Positions 52,663-62,233 of a stretch of DNA of 64,000 bases are shown piece by piece. The position numbers and the translations under genes were made by a program. This stretch comes from Enterococcus sp. BWB1-3. GTDB taxonomy: Bacteria > Bacillota > Bacilli > Lactobacillales > Enterococcaceae. The stretch is taken from positions 1 through 64,000 of the forward strand of contig NZ_JADOEP010000014.1 in the NCBI RefSeq assembly GCF_016745275.1. Reading direction: 5' to 3'. The notes beneath the pieces are model-generated. The model saw nothing but the letters and a program-made list of their open reading frames with translations, ran no database searches and was not told the DNA's origin. Positions within the stretch are counted from its first letter, which is position 1. The number at the start of each line of letters is the position of its first letter.

Positions 52663-53895
52663 CTATGTTTTTTCAACGGCTTCGGCAGCCTCTCTGTCAC
52701 ATTCCTGTTTTTCGTATACTTTAAAGAATGGATACCAGATTGCCGCAGCTGCAACAAAAATAATCAGCATTAACAGAATTCCCGAGAGGGTTCCTGTAGT
52801 CAGCCAGGTTGCGATCGGGAATGGGCAGTACCACATTTGAAACATGACCGTTGGTATAGGAGCAAAAGCAATAACCTTTGTAAACAGCCAGACAATTAAT
52901 GGTAAAATCAGTCCCTGCAGCCACATCGGAACCATCAAAAGAGGATTCCAGGCGATACAGCCAAAAACGATCGGCTCATTGATATTGAAAATAGTTGGTG
53001 CAATAGAGGCTGTTCCCAGTGCTTTTAACTTTTTGGATTTTGAACGTATCAACATGAAAACAAGCGGCATGGTACAGCCAATTCCGCCAATCCATAAATA
53101 GGCAGAGTAGATCGTTGGGTCAGTCACTAAATTCATGGCTTTTCCGTCAATATTTGCCTGAATTGCTGTCAGTAAAACTGGATTTAAAACAGGAGTCAAT
53201 ACCCACGTTGAAATACCCAAAGAGTAAAGGAAGCAGACAATCAGCATCATCAGAGAAAAGCCCCATGGTGTCTCAATGACGCTTTGCAGCGGCATAAAGA
53301 TTGCCAGAACAGCGTTATATACATCAAAGCCGAGAATATCAACCAATATCCAGCCGACAAGTACAACAATTCCGATTGGAAGCATGGCGTCAAACCAGGA
53401 GCGGACAAAGTCAGGAATTACTGACTCCTCGCTGAAAAATGAAAATTTCCCAAATAAATTCAGTACAAAGCCTGCAAATAAACCTGCAACAATTGCGACA
53501 AACATTCCACCGGCACCGAGAGCACTATGACCAAAACCAGGTTCGCCGTCTGCAATAACCTGTGGTGAAATAATAATCAAAAATAAGATGATTCCGGATA
53601 TTCCTGCATTAATTCTTTGCTTGCGCAGTCTTTTCTTCTCCATCAGATTGAAAGGAATTAGGAAAGAAATTACCAGTGAAATCATTCCCATTGTCCAACC
53701 ATACGGTGTCCAAAAATTAGGCAGGCTTGGTAAATAATCATTTAGAATTGCCAGCATACAAAATACAGAACCTAAAAAAATTAAGGGTAGGGCCTGCATA
53801 ATGGAATCCTTTAACGTTACAATCCACACATTGTGATTGATTTTATTCATTTTCGGTGTAAAACTGTTTTCCAACCAGTTAATTAAGGGTTTCAT
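52663..53895 (-). CDS. PTS lactose/cellobiose-family EIIC
   Basis: The 410-aa permease has about ten membrane segments and the family block IFNINEPIVFGCIAWNPLLMVPMWLQGL at ~residues 310-337. The usual HxxW…IHG segment is replaced by a divergent ISTWVLTPVLNPVLLTAIQANIDG region, so substrate choice may differ from cellobiose. It starts 22 bp after EIIB with GGAGG. The product of transport would be a 6-phospho-glycoside for the GH1 enzyme encoded downstream. Confidence 0.85.
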   Translation of the reverse strand: MKPLINWLENSFTPKMNKINHNVWIVTLKDSIMQALPLIFLGSVFCMLAILNDYLPSLPNFWTPYGWTMGMISLVISFLIPFNLMEKKRLRKQRINAGISGIILFLIIISPQVIADGEPGFGHSALGAGGMFVAIVAGLFAGFVLNLFGKFSFFSEESVIPDFVRSWFDAMLPIGIVVLVGWILVDILGFDVYNAVLAIFMPLQSVIETPWGFSLMMLIVCFLYSLGISTWVLTPVLNPVLLTAIQANIDGKAMNLVTDPTIYSAYLWIGGIGCTMPLVFMLIRSKSKKLKALGTASIAPTIFNINEPIVFGCIAWNPLLMVPMWLQGLILPLIVWLFTKVIAFAPIPTVMFQMWYCPFPIATWLTTGTLSGILLMLIIFVAAAAIWYPFFKVYEKQECDREAAEAVEKT

Positions 53896-53917
53896 TTTTA
53901 TACCTCCATTTTTAAAA

Positions 53918-54229
53918 CTATTGAACTTCTCCCAGTAGATGTTCCAATGCCTGTTCTCCGTTTAATGTAGCATAATATTCAGGTTTCATTAGAATGACTT
54001 TCACTGGTGCATCACCAACAAATTCTTCCACTTCATCAAGGATATAAGCAAGGTGCGGTCCAACCATTAGAGCATCAATTTCATCAATATAGTTTTCAAT
54101 CTCGCTTTCTCCGCGTGCGGTAATTTTTATGTCCAATCCTTTCGCTGCGGCAGCTTTTCGAATATTGGCAGCCATAAAGCCTGAGCTTGCTCCCGATCCG
54201 CATACAAGTAACACGTTCATTTTTTTCAT
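53918..54229 (-). CDS. PTS lactose/cellobiose-family EIIB
   Basis: The 103-aa EIIB has the phospho-cysteine Cys10 in VLLVCGSGASSGF, and the rest fits the flavodoxin-like CelA fold (ALMVGPHLAYILDEVE). It is the promoter-proximal gene of the leftward operon, with a GAGAAAAAATT-type site. Its promoter region contains a catabolite-response-like palindrome at 54256-54273. It might also phosphorylate sugar entering through the orphan EIIC at 30668. Confidence 0.9.
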   Translation of the reverse strand: MKKMNVLLVCGSGASSGFMAANIRKAAAAKGLDIKITARGESEIENYIDEIDALMVGPHLAYILDEVEEFVGDAPVKVILMKPEYYATLNGEQALEHLLGEVQ

Positions 54230-54255
54230 AATTTTTTCTCCTTTACATAGTTCCG

Positions 54256-54273
54256 ATTGATAGCGCTATCAAT
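54256..54273. promoter_or_regulatory. cre-like perfect palindrome
   Basis: ATTGATAGCGCTATCAAT is a perfect 18-bp dyad. The inner 14 bases fit the CcpA consensus TGWAANCGNTNWCA with one mismatch. It lies 27 bp before the EIIB start, where CcpA binding would block the operon; a LacI-type regulator is also possible. Confidence 0.65.
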
Positions 54274-54354
54274 TACAGTTATACTATAGTCAATCTCTAG
54301 TGGTGAAACAAATATTTTTTTGCACCGCAGAGGTGAAAGAGAGGAGAGTATCCG

Positions 54355-56274
54355 GTGAAGGCAAAATATATTAAACTTCTTCAATACTTGAACGAACAGG
54401 GGAATTGGGTCTCTTCCACACTGTTGGCGGAGAAATTTGGCTTGTCCAAACGAACAATAAAATCGTATATTTCAGATATTCAAACAATTGAACCTGATTT
54501 GGTTGTTTCTTCAAGCAGAGGCTATCGTGTGGAGTCGAGTAAGCTGGCTGCTTTCTTTAATAACATCCAAACAAGTATTCCAGAGACACCTGCTGAACGC
54601 GCTGCCTATCTTCTCCTGAGATTGATCTCGACAGAAGAAGCAATATCTGTTTATGATCTGGCAGAAGAGTTATATATCAGTGAATCAACGCTGCTGAATG
54701 ATGCAAAAAAACTCAAAAAGCAGTGTTTGGAGCTGTCTTTGGAAATTCGACTGATCAAGGATACGCTGCAGCTGATTGGAACAGAGAAAGCCAAACGGCA
54801 GTTAATCCACACTACCCTGCTATCTGAGTTGGATAATCATTTTGTTGATATCACTAAACTGCAGGAAAGCTTTGTAGACTTTGATCTGGATTATATTAAG
54901 GAAATTATTGCAGAGCTCTTTTCTGATTACGATTTTTTTACCAATGATTATGCATTGACGAATATTGTCATTCATCTGGCGATTGCCGTTGATCGAATGA
55001 AAGGGAATTTTCAGTTTCCTGAATCAGAAGCACAGCCGCCGCAGTCCATCCATCCTGCTGTTTTAAAAATTGCTGAAAAAATCGCCGGAAAAGTTGCTGA
55101 ACGTTATAATATTTGTTTTCCTAAAGAAGAAATACGAGATCTGGCAATATTAATTTCCGCCAATGGTACCAGTGTTAATTTCACACAGATATCCGCTGAG
55201 GAACTGGAACAAGTTGCGGACAAACGCTGTCTTGATCTGGTAGGGAAAATTTTGGAAAAAGTCCATGAACTCTACTTTATCGACGGTAATGAGCCAGAGT
55301 TTTTTATTCGATTTGCACTCCATATAAAAAATTTATTATATCGGATAGATAACGGCTATTCCTGCAGAAATCCAATGACAGAAACGCTTAAGAAAGAATG
55401 CCCGCTTATTTATGATTGTGCTGTTCAGGTTTCACATGTGATTCAAAAAGAACTGGATTATACAATTAGTGAAGATGAGATTGCCTATATTGCATTTCAT
55501 TTAGGCTATGCACTGGAAATTCAAAAGCAGCGGACAAACAAAATCAACTGTACCATTCTTGTTCCGCACTACTATAATATGAACATCCAGGTAATGGAAA
55601 AGCTGCAGAAAAACTTTGTTGACGACCTTGAGATTCAAAATATTCTGACCAGTGAAAAGGAGCTGAAATATGTAGATACAGAACTGATTGTTTCGGCAGT
55701 TAAGCTGAAGCAGGTGGTCACAACGCCCTATGTGGTCATTAATCCATTTTTTACACTGGAAGATCGTCAACAGATCGCATCAAAAATTTTTGATATCAAA
55801 GAAAAAAAACGCAGAGACCAGTTTGCCCAAAATTTCCTGTCTATTGTTGATGAAGGCCGATTTATATACACGACTGAAAATCAGAATTCGGATGAATTGT
55901 TGAAGCAATTATGCAGTCGAATGGAGGAGGAGGGAATGGTTGATGAAAGGTTTTATCCTCAGGTAATGGAACGGGAGCAGCTTTCTTCTACAGCCTTTGG
56001 CTCAGTGGCCATTCCTCATTCCCTGACGATGAATGCCAATCGTACAGGTATTTCCATTGTTGTTAATCCAAACGGTATTGCGTGGGGCAGCAGCCGTGTC
56101 ACATTGGTATTTCTGATTTCAATTAATTACCGAAATCGACATGTTTTTCGCGAGATATTTGATGACTTAGCCATGATTTGTACCGATGAGCAGAATGTTC
56201 ACAGGCTAAGCTCCCTAACATCTTTTGAAGAGTTTGTGGATACACTGGTACAATGTTTTGTTACTTCGAATTGA
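54355..56274 (+). CDS. LicR/BglG-type PRD regulator with EIIB and EIIA domains
   Basis: The 639-aa regulator has an N-terminal HTH (residues ~8-40: WVSSTLLAEKFGLSKRTIKSYI), a second HTH (~90-120), two PRDs (~180-390), an EIIB-like region and a C-terminal EIIA-like domain with phospho-His in VAIPHSLT. It starts at GTG 54355 after GAGGAGAG. It stands divergent from the cellobiose-type PTS/GH1 operon and most likely activates it when the sugar is present and the PTS draws phosphate off the regulator. Architecture matches Bacillus LicR. Confidence 0.87.
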   Translation: MKAKYIKLLQYLNEQGNWVSSTLLAEKFGLSKRTIKSYISDIQTIEPDLVVSSSRGYRVESSKLAAFFNNIQTSIPETPAERAAYLLLRLISTEEAISVYDLAEELYISESTLLNDAKKLKKQCLELSLEIRLIKDTLQLIGTEKAKRQLIHTTLLSELDNHFVDITKLQESFVDFDLDYIKEIIAELFSDYDFFTNDYALTNIVIHLAIAVDRMKGNFQFPESEAQPPQSIHPAVLKIAEKIAGKVAERYNICFPKEEIRDLAILISANGTSVNFTQISAEELEQVADKRCLDLVGKILEKVHELYFIDGNEPEFFIRFALHIKNLLYRIDNGYSCRNPMTETLKKECPLIYDCAVQVSHVIQKELDYTISEDEIAYIAFHLGYALEIQKQRTNKINCTILVPHYYNMNIQVMEKLQKNFVDDLEIQNILTSEKELKYVDTELIVSAVKLKQVVTTPYVVINPFFTLEDRQQIASKIFDIKEKKRRDQFAQNFLSIVDEGRFIYTTENQNSDELLKQLCSRMEEEGMVDERFYPQVMEREQLSSTAFGSVAIPHSLTMNANRTGISIVVNPNGIAWGSSRVTLVFLISINYRNRHVFREIFDDLAMICTDEQNVHRLSSLTSFEEFVDTLVQCFVTSN

Positions 56275-56447
56275 GATACCTACGAATCTTTCAGATGTTT
56301 TTTTACAGCTAATAAAAGCGAAATAAAACTGGAATTATACCTTGTAAGTCATTTGATTTTTGTAAGAATTATTTTAGTGATATAGTTTTTATTAGTTATA
56401 TTTTTTCTCAATTAGAAAAGGTTGATAGTGGAATGGGAGGTTTGGAA

Positions 56448-57083
56448 ATGGAAAAGCTGAGTATAGGTAATAATGTTTGGAACAGAAGAAGCATATATGA
56501 TCTGCTGTTCATCTTTCTTGTTTGCGGGATGCTGGGGTGGATTTTTGAAACAATCGCAGTGTATATTACTGTGGGAAAATTGACAGATAGAGGCTATCTT
56601 TTTATTTTAAATAACCTTTCCAGCTATTTTCCTGTACTGAAAAAATATCCTTTAATCGGTAATATTCCTCTTATCTGGGGGCTTCCGCTCATTCAGATTT
56701 ATGGAATCGGCGGTGTTCTTATGACTGTTTTCTTTGGACGGCTGAAAAAGCATCCTATTCGTTTATTCTTTGCAGGTGCGTTTTGGATGACTTTATTTGA
56801 ATTATTTTCCAGTTATTTAACCAGCTGGCTGCTGGGGCGGACTTATTGGGATTACTCTCAGGAATTTATGAATTTTCAAGGGCGTATTTGCCTGAAATCA
56901 ACGATTATGTGGGGAATATTATCTTTGTTTGCAGTAATGCTCCTTGATCCGCTGCTCGATAAGCTGTATCAACGATTTGAGCGGGTAACTTATTATAAAG
57001 CAGCAGTCATTGTTTTGGTTGTTTATACAATTATTTGTGAAATCACGAAATACTGGCTGGACCCGACGATTATTTCTAATTAG
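56448..57083 (+). CDS. Membrane protein, ABC_trans_CmpB/DUF1113 type
   Basis: The 211-aa product has five or six membrane helices and the family phrases FLVCGMLGWIFETI (~residues 25-38), YDL…TDRGYL and QGRICLKSTIMWGILSLF near the C-terminus. Proteins of this family are annotated as putative ABC transporter type IV but have no proven role. The start at 56448 follows GGGAGGTTTGGA. The next gene, another membrane protein, begins 30 bp later, so the two are probably one transcript. Confidence 0.7.
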   Translation: MEKLSIGNNVWNRRSIYDLLFIFLVCGMLGWIFETIAVYITVGKLTDRGYLFILNNLSSYFPVLKKYPLIGNIPLIWGLPLIQIYGIGGVLMTVFFGRLKKHPIRLFFAGAFWMTLFELFSSYLTSWLLGRTYWDYSQEFMNFQGRICLKSTIMWGILSLFAVMLLDPLLDKLYQRFERVTYYKAAVIVLVVYTIICEITKYWLDPTIISN

Positions 57084-57113
57084 TATTGTATGAAGCAAAT
57101 AGGAGGAAGGGCA

Positions 57114-57776
57114 ATGGATTTTCTTAAAAGAAACGGTTTTTATTTTCTGATGTTGGGCGCAGTCAGTGATTTTTTAACTCCATACATTCTGGGACTGTTT
57201 TTTCCGGCGATGAATCAGCTGACGATGGTAATCAGTGTGTTTGGGGATGTGAGCAGCCCGGTACGTCAGCCATTTCTAATTTGGTCAGTAGTCTCTGGAA
57301 TCTTCTTTGTTTTAGCCTTACCGGCATTGTATCAGGAGTTTGTCGATATATCACGTACACTCACAATATTACTTGTGTCTGCAATAGGCTTTTATGGTGT
57401 TGGCGACTGTATCTTTACTGGCTTGTTCAGCATTAATATGGAGCAGGCAGGATGGAACCTGTCAACATGGATACACAATATAGGCTCCGGGCTTGGGTAT
57501 ACCGGTTTTTTGCTATTTCCATTCCTCTTGTTTCTACTTTATAAAAAACAGCTGAAGAAAGCTCTTAGTCATTTCTATCTATTTTCACTGTTTGTCAGTA
57601 TACTGTTTGCGGGGATTTACGGACTGGCACGTATTCCCAAAGTCAGCCAATTTCCATTTTTAAACCAAATAGGACTCTGTCAGCATGTTAGTTTTTTCTT
57701 TAATTATTTACCTATAGTTGTTTTTTCCTTTATGCAAATTAGACAGTCTAGAAGACCTTCAGGCAAATTTTCTTAA
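57114..57776 (+). CDS. DUF998-like membrane protein
   Basis: The 220-aa protein has six predicted membrane helices, with LFFPAMNQLTMVISVFGDVSSPVRQPF between the first two and GVGDCIFTGLFS in the middle, in line with DUF998 proteins of unknown role. The start at 57114 follows AGGAGGAAGGGC; the frame open to 57090 overlaps this site. It ends in a basic tail (RQSRRPSGKF). Nothing in the context points to a function beyond pairing with the upstream membrane protein. The 240-bp gap after it has no gene. Confidence 0.6.
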   Translation: MDFLKRNGFYFLMLGAVSDFLTPYILGLFFPAMNQLTMVISVFGDVSSPVRQPFLIWSVVSGIFFVLALPALYQEFVDISRTLTILLVSAIGFYGVGDCIFTGLFSINMEQAGWNLSTWIHNIGSGLGYTGFLLFPFLLFLLYKKQLKKALSHFYLFSLFVSILFAGIYGLARIPKVSQFPFLNQIGLCQHVSFFFNYLPIVVFSFMQIRQSRRPSGKFS

Positions 57777-57941
57777 GTGGTAGGTCAGTTACAGTCTTAG
57801 GGGTAAAACCTATTTTAACAGTTGGAGAGCTCATCACCTAAAATCATTTATTTTGAAATTAAAAAAGGGGAATCAATATTCCGTATGTGATAGTTGCAAC
57901 ATCCTATTTTTTAGTCAGATAAAAAAATTTTTGAAAAACAG

Positions 57942-57970
57942 TTGTTGTCTATCCAACAATTGATTATAAT
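57942..57970 (+). promoter_or_regulatory. Promoter with overlapping hairpin dyad
   Basis: TTGTTG (57942-57947) and TATAAT (57965-57970) lie 17 bp apart; the -35 box forms one arm of TTGTTG…CAACAA, suggesting a repressor site. The next gene starts 47 bp downstream. Confidence 0.6.
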
Positions 57971-58016
57971 TTTTATATAAGCAGATAGAAATAAAAACTG
58001 AAGGGGGTAGAAATAC

Positions 58017-58292
58017 ATGGGTAAGAAATATATGAATTACGTTGGAGAAATTTTAACAGATGCTGAATATCACGGATTGGGAAAACCTGAAAATTTTCTT
58101 GAAGTACGTATGGATAAGGAGCTGCCTTTTCGCCTTTATTGCAGAACTCATGAAAAGGACTGGGTAGAAGTAACAGAAGAGGAACGCCTGGATTTAATAA
58201 AAGATCTGAAAAACAAGAAATCAATGTATTCAAAGAGTGATTATCGCTATTATATGCTGGATTTCCATCTTGCAAGTTTGGGAGAACGATAG
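58017..58292 (+). CDS. Hypothetical 91-aa protein
   Basis: The small, charged cytoplasmic protein has no family I recognise. Features are an N-terminal MGKKYMNYVGEILTDAEYHG, a beta-rich middle (LEVRMDKELPFRLYCRTHEKDW) and a helical C-terminus with YYMLDFHLASLGER. It has a good ribosome site (AGGGGGTAGAA), its own promoter with a dyad, and a terminator, so it is very likely a real single gene. The two-part layout might suit a small regulator or adaptor, but that is a guess. Confidence 0.7.
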   Translation: MGKKYMNYVGEILTDAEYHGLGKPENFLEVRMDKELPFRLYCRTHEKDWVEVTEEERLDLIKDLKNKKSMYSKSDYRYYMLDFHLASLGER

Positions 58293-58341
58293 ATCTATTT
58301 GTAAGCGTTTAAAAAATGAGAGTTTAAAGAATAAATGAAAT

Positions 58342-58380
58342 AAAGGTATGAAGTTCGTTTGATAAATTTCATGCCTTTTT
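58342..58380 (+). terminator. Terminator of the hypothetical gene
   Basis: AAAGGTATGAA and TTTCATGCCTTTTT pair across a short loop, with five Ts. A weak CcpA-like sequence (TGTAAGCGTTTAAA) lies before it. The 58381-58652 gap holds the glpP leader and promoter only. Confidence 0.65.
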
Positions 58381-58652
58381 GGATTCTGAATTTCTCCTCT
58401 TTTATCTTCTGCAGTGTTCTTTGGAATGTGAGTGTTTTCAGCTATTCCTGGATTTGTAGTGTCAAATTTCCCATTTGCCAAAAGTCTTGAAAGGGTTCAA
58501 GAGGATTTCTGAAGCCTTTTCTTTATCGGTTTGTCTGTACATACTGTTTGCCTGTCTTCCAGCATGATAAAATAAAAAAGACTGAGAGGAATCGGCAGCT
58601 ATCCACAGCTGAAATTCTCAGCACTCATTTAATAGATAAGGAGTTTCTCTAA

Positions 58653-59222
58653 ATGAATGTCTGTGACTTATATAAAAAACTGGAGCTTTCCCCTGTGATT
58701 GCTGCGGTAAAAAATGAAGAAGAGCTGGCTGCGGCATTGATATCAGAGGTTGAGGTTGTTTTTATTCTGCAGTCCCATCTGATGCAGCTTAGTGAAATAT
58801 CGGAAAGAATTAAGAAGAGTAAGAAAATTGCATTTTTGCATGCTGACTTGGTTAAGGGGCTGTCTTCGGATGAAGCAGCCATTGACTATGTAAAAAAATG
58901 CACAGTATTTGATGGAATTATTTCAACAAAATCAGTGATTGTCCGCTATGCCAAAAAACATCAGCTGCTGGCTATTCAACGTTTTTTTCTGTTGGACTCT
59001 TCGGCTCTGGAAAATATGGAAAGACAGCTTGCACATATTGATGCAGATATGGTTGAACTGCTGCCCAATGTTTCTCCGAAGATCATTAAAGAAATTGTGA
59101 AATCGTCAAAAAAACCATTAATTGTAGGCGGCCTGATTCGGGATAAGGAAGATATTATGGGTGCTTTGGGAGCAGGAAGCCTTGCTGTTTCAACGACAAA
59201 TGTGCCGACTTGGTCTGTCTAG
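58653..59222 (+). CDS. glpP: Glycerol-3-phosphate-responsive antiterminator
   Basis: The 189-aa TIM-barrel-type RNA-binding protein shows the GlpP pattern: PVIAAVKNEEEL, VFILQSHLMQL, FLHADLVKGLSSDEAAIDYV, GIISTKS, LDSSAL, VELLPNVSPKIIKEI and PLIVGGLIRDKEDI. With glycerol-3-phosphate bound it prevents termination in glp leaders. The leader at 59368-59484, just downstream, has exactly such a terminator. RBS AAGGAG precedes ATG 58653. A dyad CTGAGA…TCTCAG lies in its own leader. Confidence 0.87.
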   Translation: MNVCDLYKKLELSPVIAAVKNEEELAAALISEVEVVFILQSHLMQLSEISERIKKSKKIAFLHADLVKGLSSDEAAIDYVKKCTVFDGIISTKSVIVRYAKKHQLLAIQRFFLLDSSALENMERQLAHIDADMVELLPNVSPKIIKEIVKSSKKPLIVGGLIRDKEDIMGALGAGSLAVSTTNVPTWSV

Positions 59223-59367
59223 TTTGAATTCACTCGCTTTTTACTAAAAAACCTATTATATCAGTAGTTACAGAAGCTGTTTTCTAAACAAAGGAAATAC
59301 TGTTGGTTTAATTATTTTTTGTATTAGCTTTAAAAATTTTGGGTAAATTCAAAAAACTGTCTAGTTA

Positions 59368-59484
59368 TTGTCCAAGCTCTATATAGGTGGTATAATATAA
59401 ACAATTAAATACTTGCTGGAGAAAAGAGAGTATAGCAACAGACACCAAAAAAAGTGGTGTTTGTTTCTGTATTCTCTTTTTTGT
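59368..59484 (+). promoter_or_regulatory. Glp operon promoter and GlpP-controlled leader terminator
   Basis: TTGTCC (59368-59373) and TATAAT (59391-59396) are spaced by 17 bp. The leader then folds as GAGAAAAGAGAGTATAG…CTGTATTCTCTTTTTT with inner ACACC / GGTGT, an intrinsic terminator before the first codon. This is the arrangement through which GlpP acts. Confidence 0.75.
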
Positions 59485-59514
59485 GCTTGAGAGATATAGA
59501 CAGGGGGAAAAAAG

Positions 59515-60972
59515 ATGTACGATGTGGTGATTATCGGTTGTGGGATTGTGGGTGCTGCAACAGCCTATGAATTAAGTAAGTATCGGCTGAAAGTTTTAAT
59601 TCTGGAAGCGGAAAATGATGTGAGTATGGGAGCAACTAAGGCTAATAGTGCTATCCTGCATGCCGGTTTTGATCCGGAACCGGGAACTCTGATGGCAAAA
59701 TTGAACGTGGAAGGTGCTGTACGAGCCAAAGAGCTTTGCCAAAAGCTTTCAGTTCATTATCATCAGATTGGTTCTCTGGTGGCAGCATTTTCTAAAGAAG
59801 AGTTAGCGGTTATTCAGGAGCTTTATGCGCGTGGTCTTAAAAATGGGGTTTCAGAGCTGCAGATGGTGGATAAGGAAGAGCTTCTGGAAATGGAACCTGG
59901 GTTATCTCACCGCGCCCTCGGGGCACTTTATGCGCCGACTGCTGCAGTCGTGAATCCATGGGAGCTTTGTCTTGCTCTTACTGAAACTGCAGTAGTTAAT
60001 GGCGTGGAACTTTCGCTTAATAATAAAGTGAAGGAGATCAGCAGGAGAGAGTCCGGTTACCAAATCACAGCAGAAAAAGGAATTTATCAGACTAAATATG
60101 TTTTTAATGCAGCGGGTGTTTATTCAGATGCTGTTCATAATATGGTGGCAGAGCCTGATTTTGAGATCGTACCCAGCCGGGGGGAGTATTATTTACTGGA
60201 TAAATCTGAAGGTTCAGTTGTTTCTCACATTATCTTTCAATGTCCTTCCAATGTAGGAAAAGGGGTGTTGGTCAGCCCAACTGTACATGGAAACTTGATT
60301 GTCGGACCAAATGCTGAAGAAGTTTCAAAAACAGAGCTGGGAAGCGGTATGGATACAGGAAATACAGTCAAAGGATTGAGACAGGTATCTGAACTGGCAA
60401 AAAAAACGGTCCCTGACCTTAATTTAAGACAGTCTATTCGTAATTTTTCAGGGATTCGTGCAAACAGTACAAAAAAGGACTTTATTATTCAAGAAGCTGC
60501 TCCTGGTTTTATCGATTTAGCGGGTATTAAATCTCCCGGACTGACCTCTGCTCCGGCAATTGCACTCTATGGAATTAGGTTACTGGAACAATCAATAGGA
60601 CGTACGTTTCAATTGAAAGCCCAATCTACGGATACCCGGGAGAAAATTGTTTTTCAGGAGCTGACAATTGAGGAGAAAAACAAGCTGATCCAGAAAGATT
60701 CCAGCTATGGACGAGTGATCTGCCGCTGTGAAATGATTACAGAAGGAGAAATAAGAGCTGCAGTGCATTCAGCAGTTGTTCCTGCATCGGTGGATGGCAT
60801 CAAGCGAAGATGCAATGCCGGAATGGGCCGCTGTCAGGGCGGTTTTTGTGGTCCAAGAGTTGTTGAGATTTTAGCAGATGAGCTGGGAAAGTCTCCGCTG
60901 GAAATCTTGCAGGATCACACGAGCAGTTATGTTTTAACAGAAGCAACCAAGGGAGGTCTGGAACATGTATGA
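59515..60972 (+). CDS. GlpA-like FAD-dependent glycerol-3-phosphate dehydrogenase with BFD domain
   Basis: The 485-aa flavoprotein has a DAO-type FAD domain (GCGIVGAATAYEL at residues 7-19; NSAILHAGFD; RGEYYLLD) and a C-terminal BFD-like [2Fe-2S] domain with four cysteines (CRCEMITEGEI…RRCNAGMGRCQGGFCGP). It probably oxidises glycerol-3-phosphate to dihydroxyacetone phosphate and passes electrons to its operon partners. RBS AGGGGGAAAAA precedes ATG 59515. It overlaps the next gene by 8 bp. Control by glpP supports this substrate over 2-hydroxyglutarate, another option in the superfamily. Confidence 0.82.
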   Translation: MYDVVIIGCGIVGAATAYELSKYRLKVLILEAENDVSMGATKANSAILHAGFDPEPGTLMAKLNVEGAVRAKELCQKLSVHYHQIGSLVAAFSKEELAVIQELYARGLKNGVSELQMVDKEELLEMEPGLSHRALGALYAPTAAVVNPWELCLALTETAVVNGVELSLNNKVKEISRRESGYQITAEKGIYQTKYVFNAAGVYSDAVHNMVAEPDFEIVPSRGEYYLLDKSEGSVVSHIIFQCPSNVGKGVLVSPTVHGNLIVGPNAEEVSKTELGSGMDTGNTVKGLRQVSELAKKTVPDLNLRQSIRNFSGIRANSTKKDFIIQEAAPGFIDLAGIKSPGLTSAPAIALYGIRLLEQSIGRTFQLKAQSTDTREKIVFQELTIEEKNKLIQKDSSYGRVICRCEMITEGEIRAAVHSAVVPASVDGIKRRCNAGMGRCQGGFCGPRVVEILADELGKSPLEILQDHTSSYVLTEATKGGLEHV

Positions 60973-62233
60973 GTTAATCATTATCGGCGGAGGACCAGCT
61001 GGATTGGCAGCAGCAATGGCTGCTTACGAAAAAGGGATCAGGGATATCTTAATCATTGAAAGAGACAGTGAACTGGGCGGGATTCTTAATCAGTGTATTC
61101 ACAATGGTTTTGGTCTTCATTATTTTAAAGAGGAATTAACCGGGCCGGAATATGCGGGACGTTTTATTGAGATGCTGAAAGAAACAAGTATAAAGGTTTA
61201 CTTGGACACGATGGTTCTGGAAGTAACCAAAGAAAAAACGATTCACATTGTTAATAAGAGAAAGGGCTATCAAATTTTACAGGGAAAAGCACTAATTTTT
61301 GCAATGGGTTGTCGGGAGCGGACAAGGGGAGCCATCGGAATTCCGGGGAGTCGACCAGCGGGTGTTTATACAGCGGGAGCTGCTCAACGATATGTCAATA
61401 TGGAAGGTTATATTGTAGGGAAAAAAGTAATTATTTTGGGATCGGGAGATATTGGATTGATTATGGCTCGAAGAATGGTACTGGAAGGTGCGGAAGCATT
61501 GGCATGTATTGAAGTGATGCCTTATTCGGGCGGTCTAACAAGAAATATTGTGCAATGCTTGGACGATTTTGATATTCCCTTATTTCTTTCGCATACAATT
61601 ACAGAGATTCGAGGGAAAAGCCGAGTAGAGGAAGTCGTCGTTTCAGAAGTAGATGAGAAGCGACAGCCGATTGCCGGGACAGAACAGATTTTTGCCTGTG
61701 ATACGATTTTATTGTCTGTAGGATTGATTCCTGAAAATGAACTTAGCCGCAGTGCAGGAATTGTATTGGATAATCGAACAAACGGTGCACTTGTTTATGA
61801 AAATATGGAAACGTCGATTCCTGGAATTTTTGCCTGCGGAAACGTTGTCCACGTACATGATTTAGTAGATTTTGTAACGGCTGAGAGCATGAGAGCCGGA
61901 GCGGCGGCAGCAGAATTTATTTTGTCTCAGCACTTGATGGATGAGCTGACTGCAGATTACTTAACCATAAAAAATGGGGAGCATGTGACCTATGTGGTTC
62001 CTCAAAAAATTCGTGAAGACAAGGTTGATAAGAAGGTTGAGCTGTTTTTCCGAGTAAATAAAGTGTATGGCGACAGCCAAATCGTAGTAAAATCGCAAGG
62101 AGAAACACTGGTAAAACAGCGAAAGAGCTATATTGTCCCCGGCGAGATGGAGAAAATTAAATTATCCCGGAAAGCTATTGATAAAATCCAGAACGGTGAA
62201 ATAGAAATTTGTGTGGAGGAGGTCGGCAGATGA
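60965..62233 (+). CDS. FAD/NAD-binding oxidoreductase, GlpB-like partner
   Basis: The 422-aa Pyr_redox_2-type flavoprotein has IIIGGGPAGLAAA (residues 5-17), FAMGCRERTRGA, a second dinucleotide site VIILGSGDIGLIMA and the ACGNVVHVHDLVDFV end. It most likely links the dehydrogenase to NAD(H) or another carrier. Overlaps on both sides show tight coupling with the GlpA-like and DUF1667 genes. The three-gene set is common in Firmicutes, where it stands in for E. coli GlpABC. Confidence 0.8.
   Translation: MYELIIIGGGPAGLAAAMAAYEKGIRDILIIERDSELGGILNQCIHNGFGLHYFKEELTGPEYAGRFIEMLKETSIKVYLDTMVLEVTKEKTIHIVNKRKGYQILQGKALIFAMGCRERTRGAIGIPGSRPAGVYTAGAAQRYVNMEGYIVGKKVIILGSGDIGLIMARRMVLEGAEALACIEVMPYSGGLTRNIVQCLDDFDIPLFLSHTITEIRGKSRVEEVVVSEVDEKRQPIAGTEQIFACDTILLSVGLIPENELSRSAGIVLDNRTNGALVYENMETSIPGIFACGNVVHVHDLVDFVTAESMRAGAAAAEFILSQHLMDELTADYLTIKNGEHVTYVVPQKIREDKVDKKVELFFRVNKVYGDSQIVVKSQGETLVKQRKSYIVPGEMEKIKLSRKAIDKIQNGEIEICVEEVGR

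Noticed and set aside
58300-58315. Catabolite-response site TGTAAGCGTTTAAA
   Set aside because: It lies behind a stop codon with no gene start close downstream and misses a conserved position.
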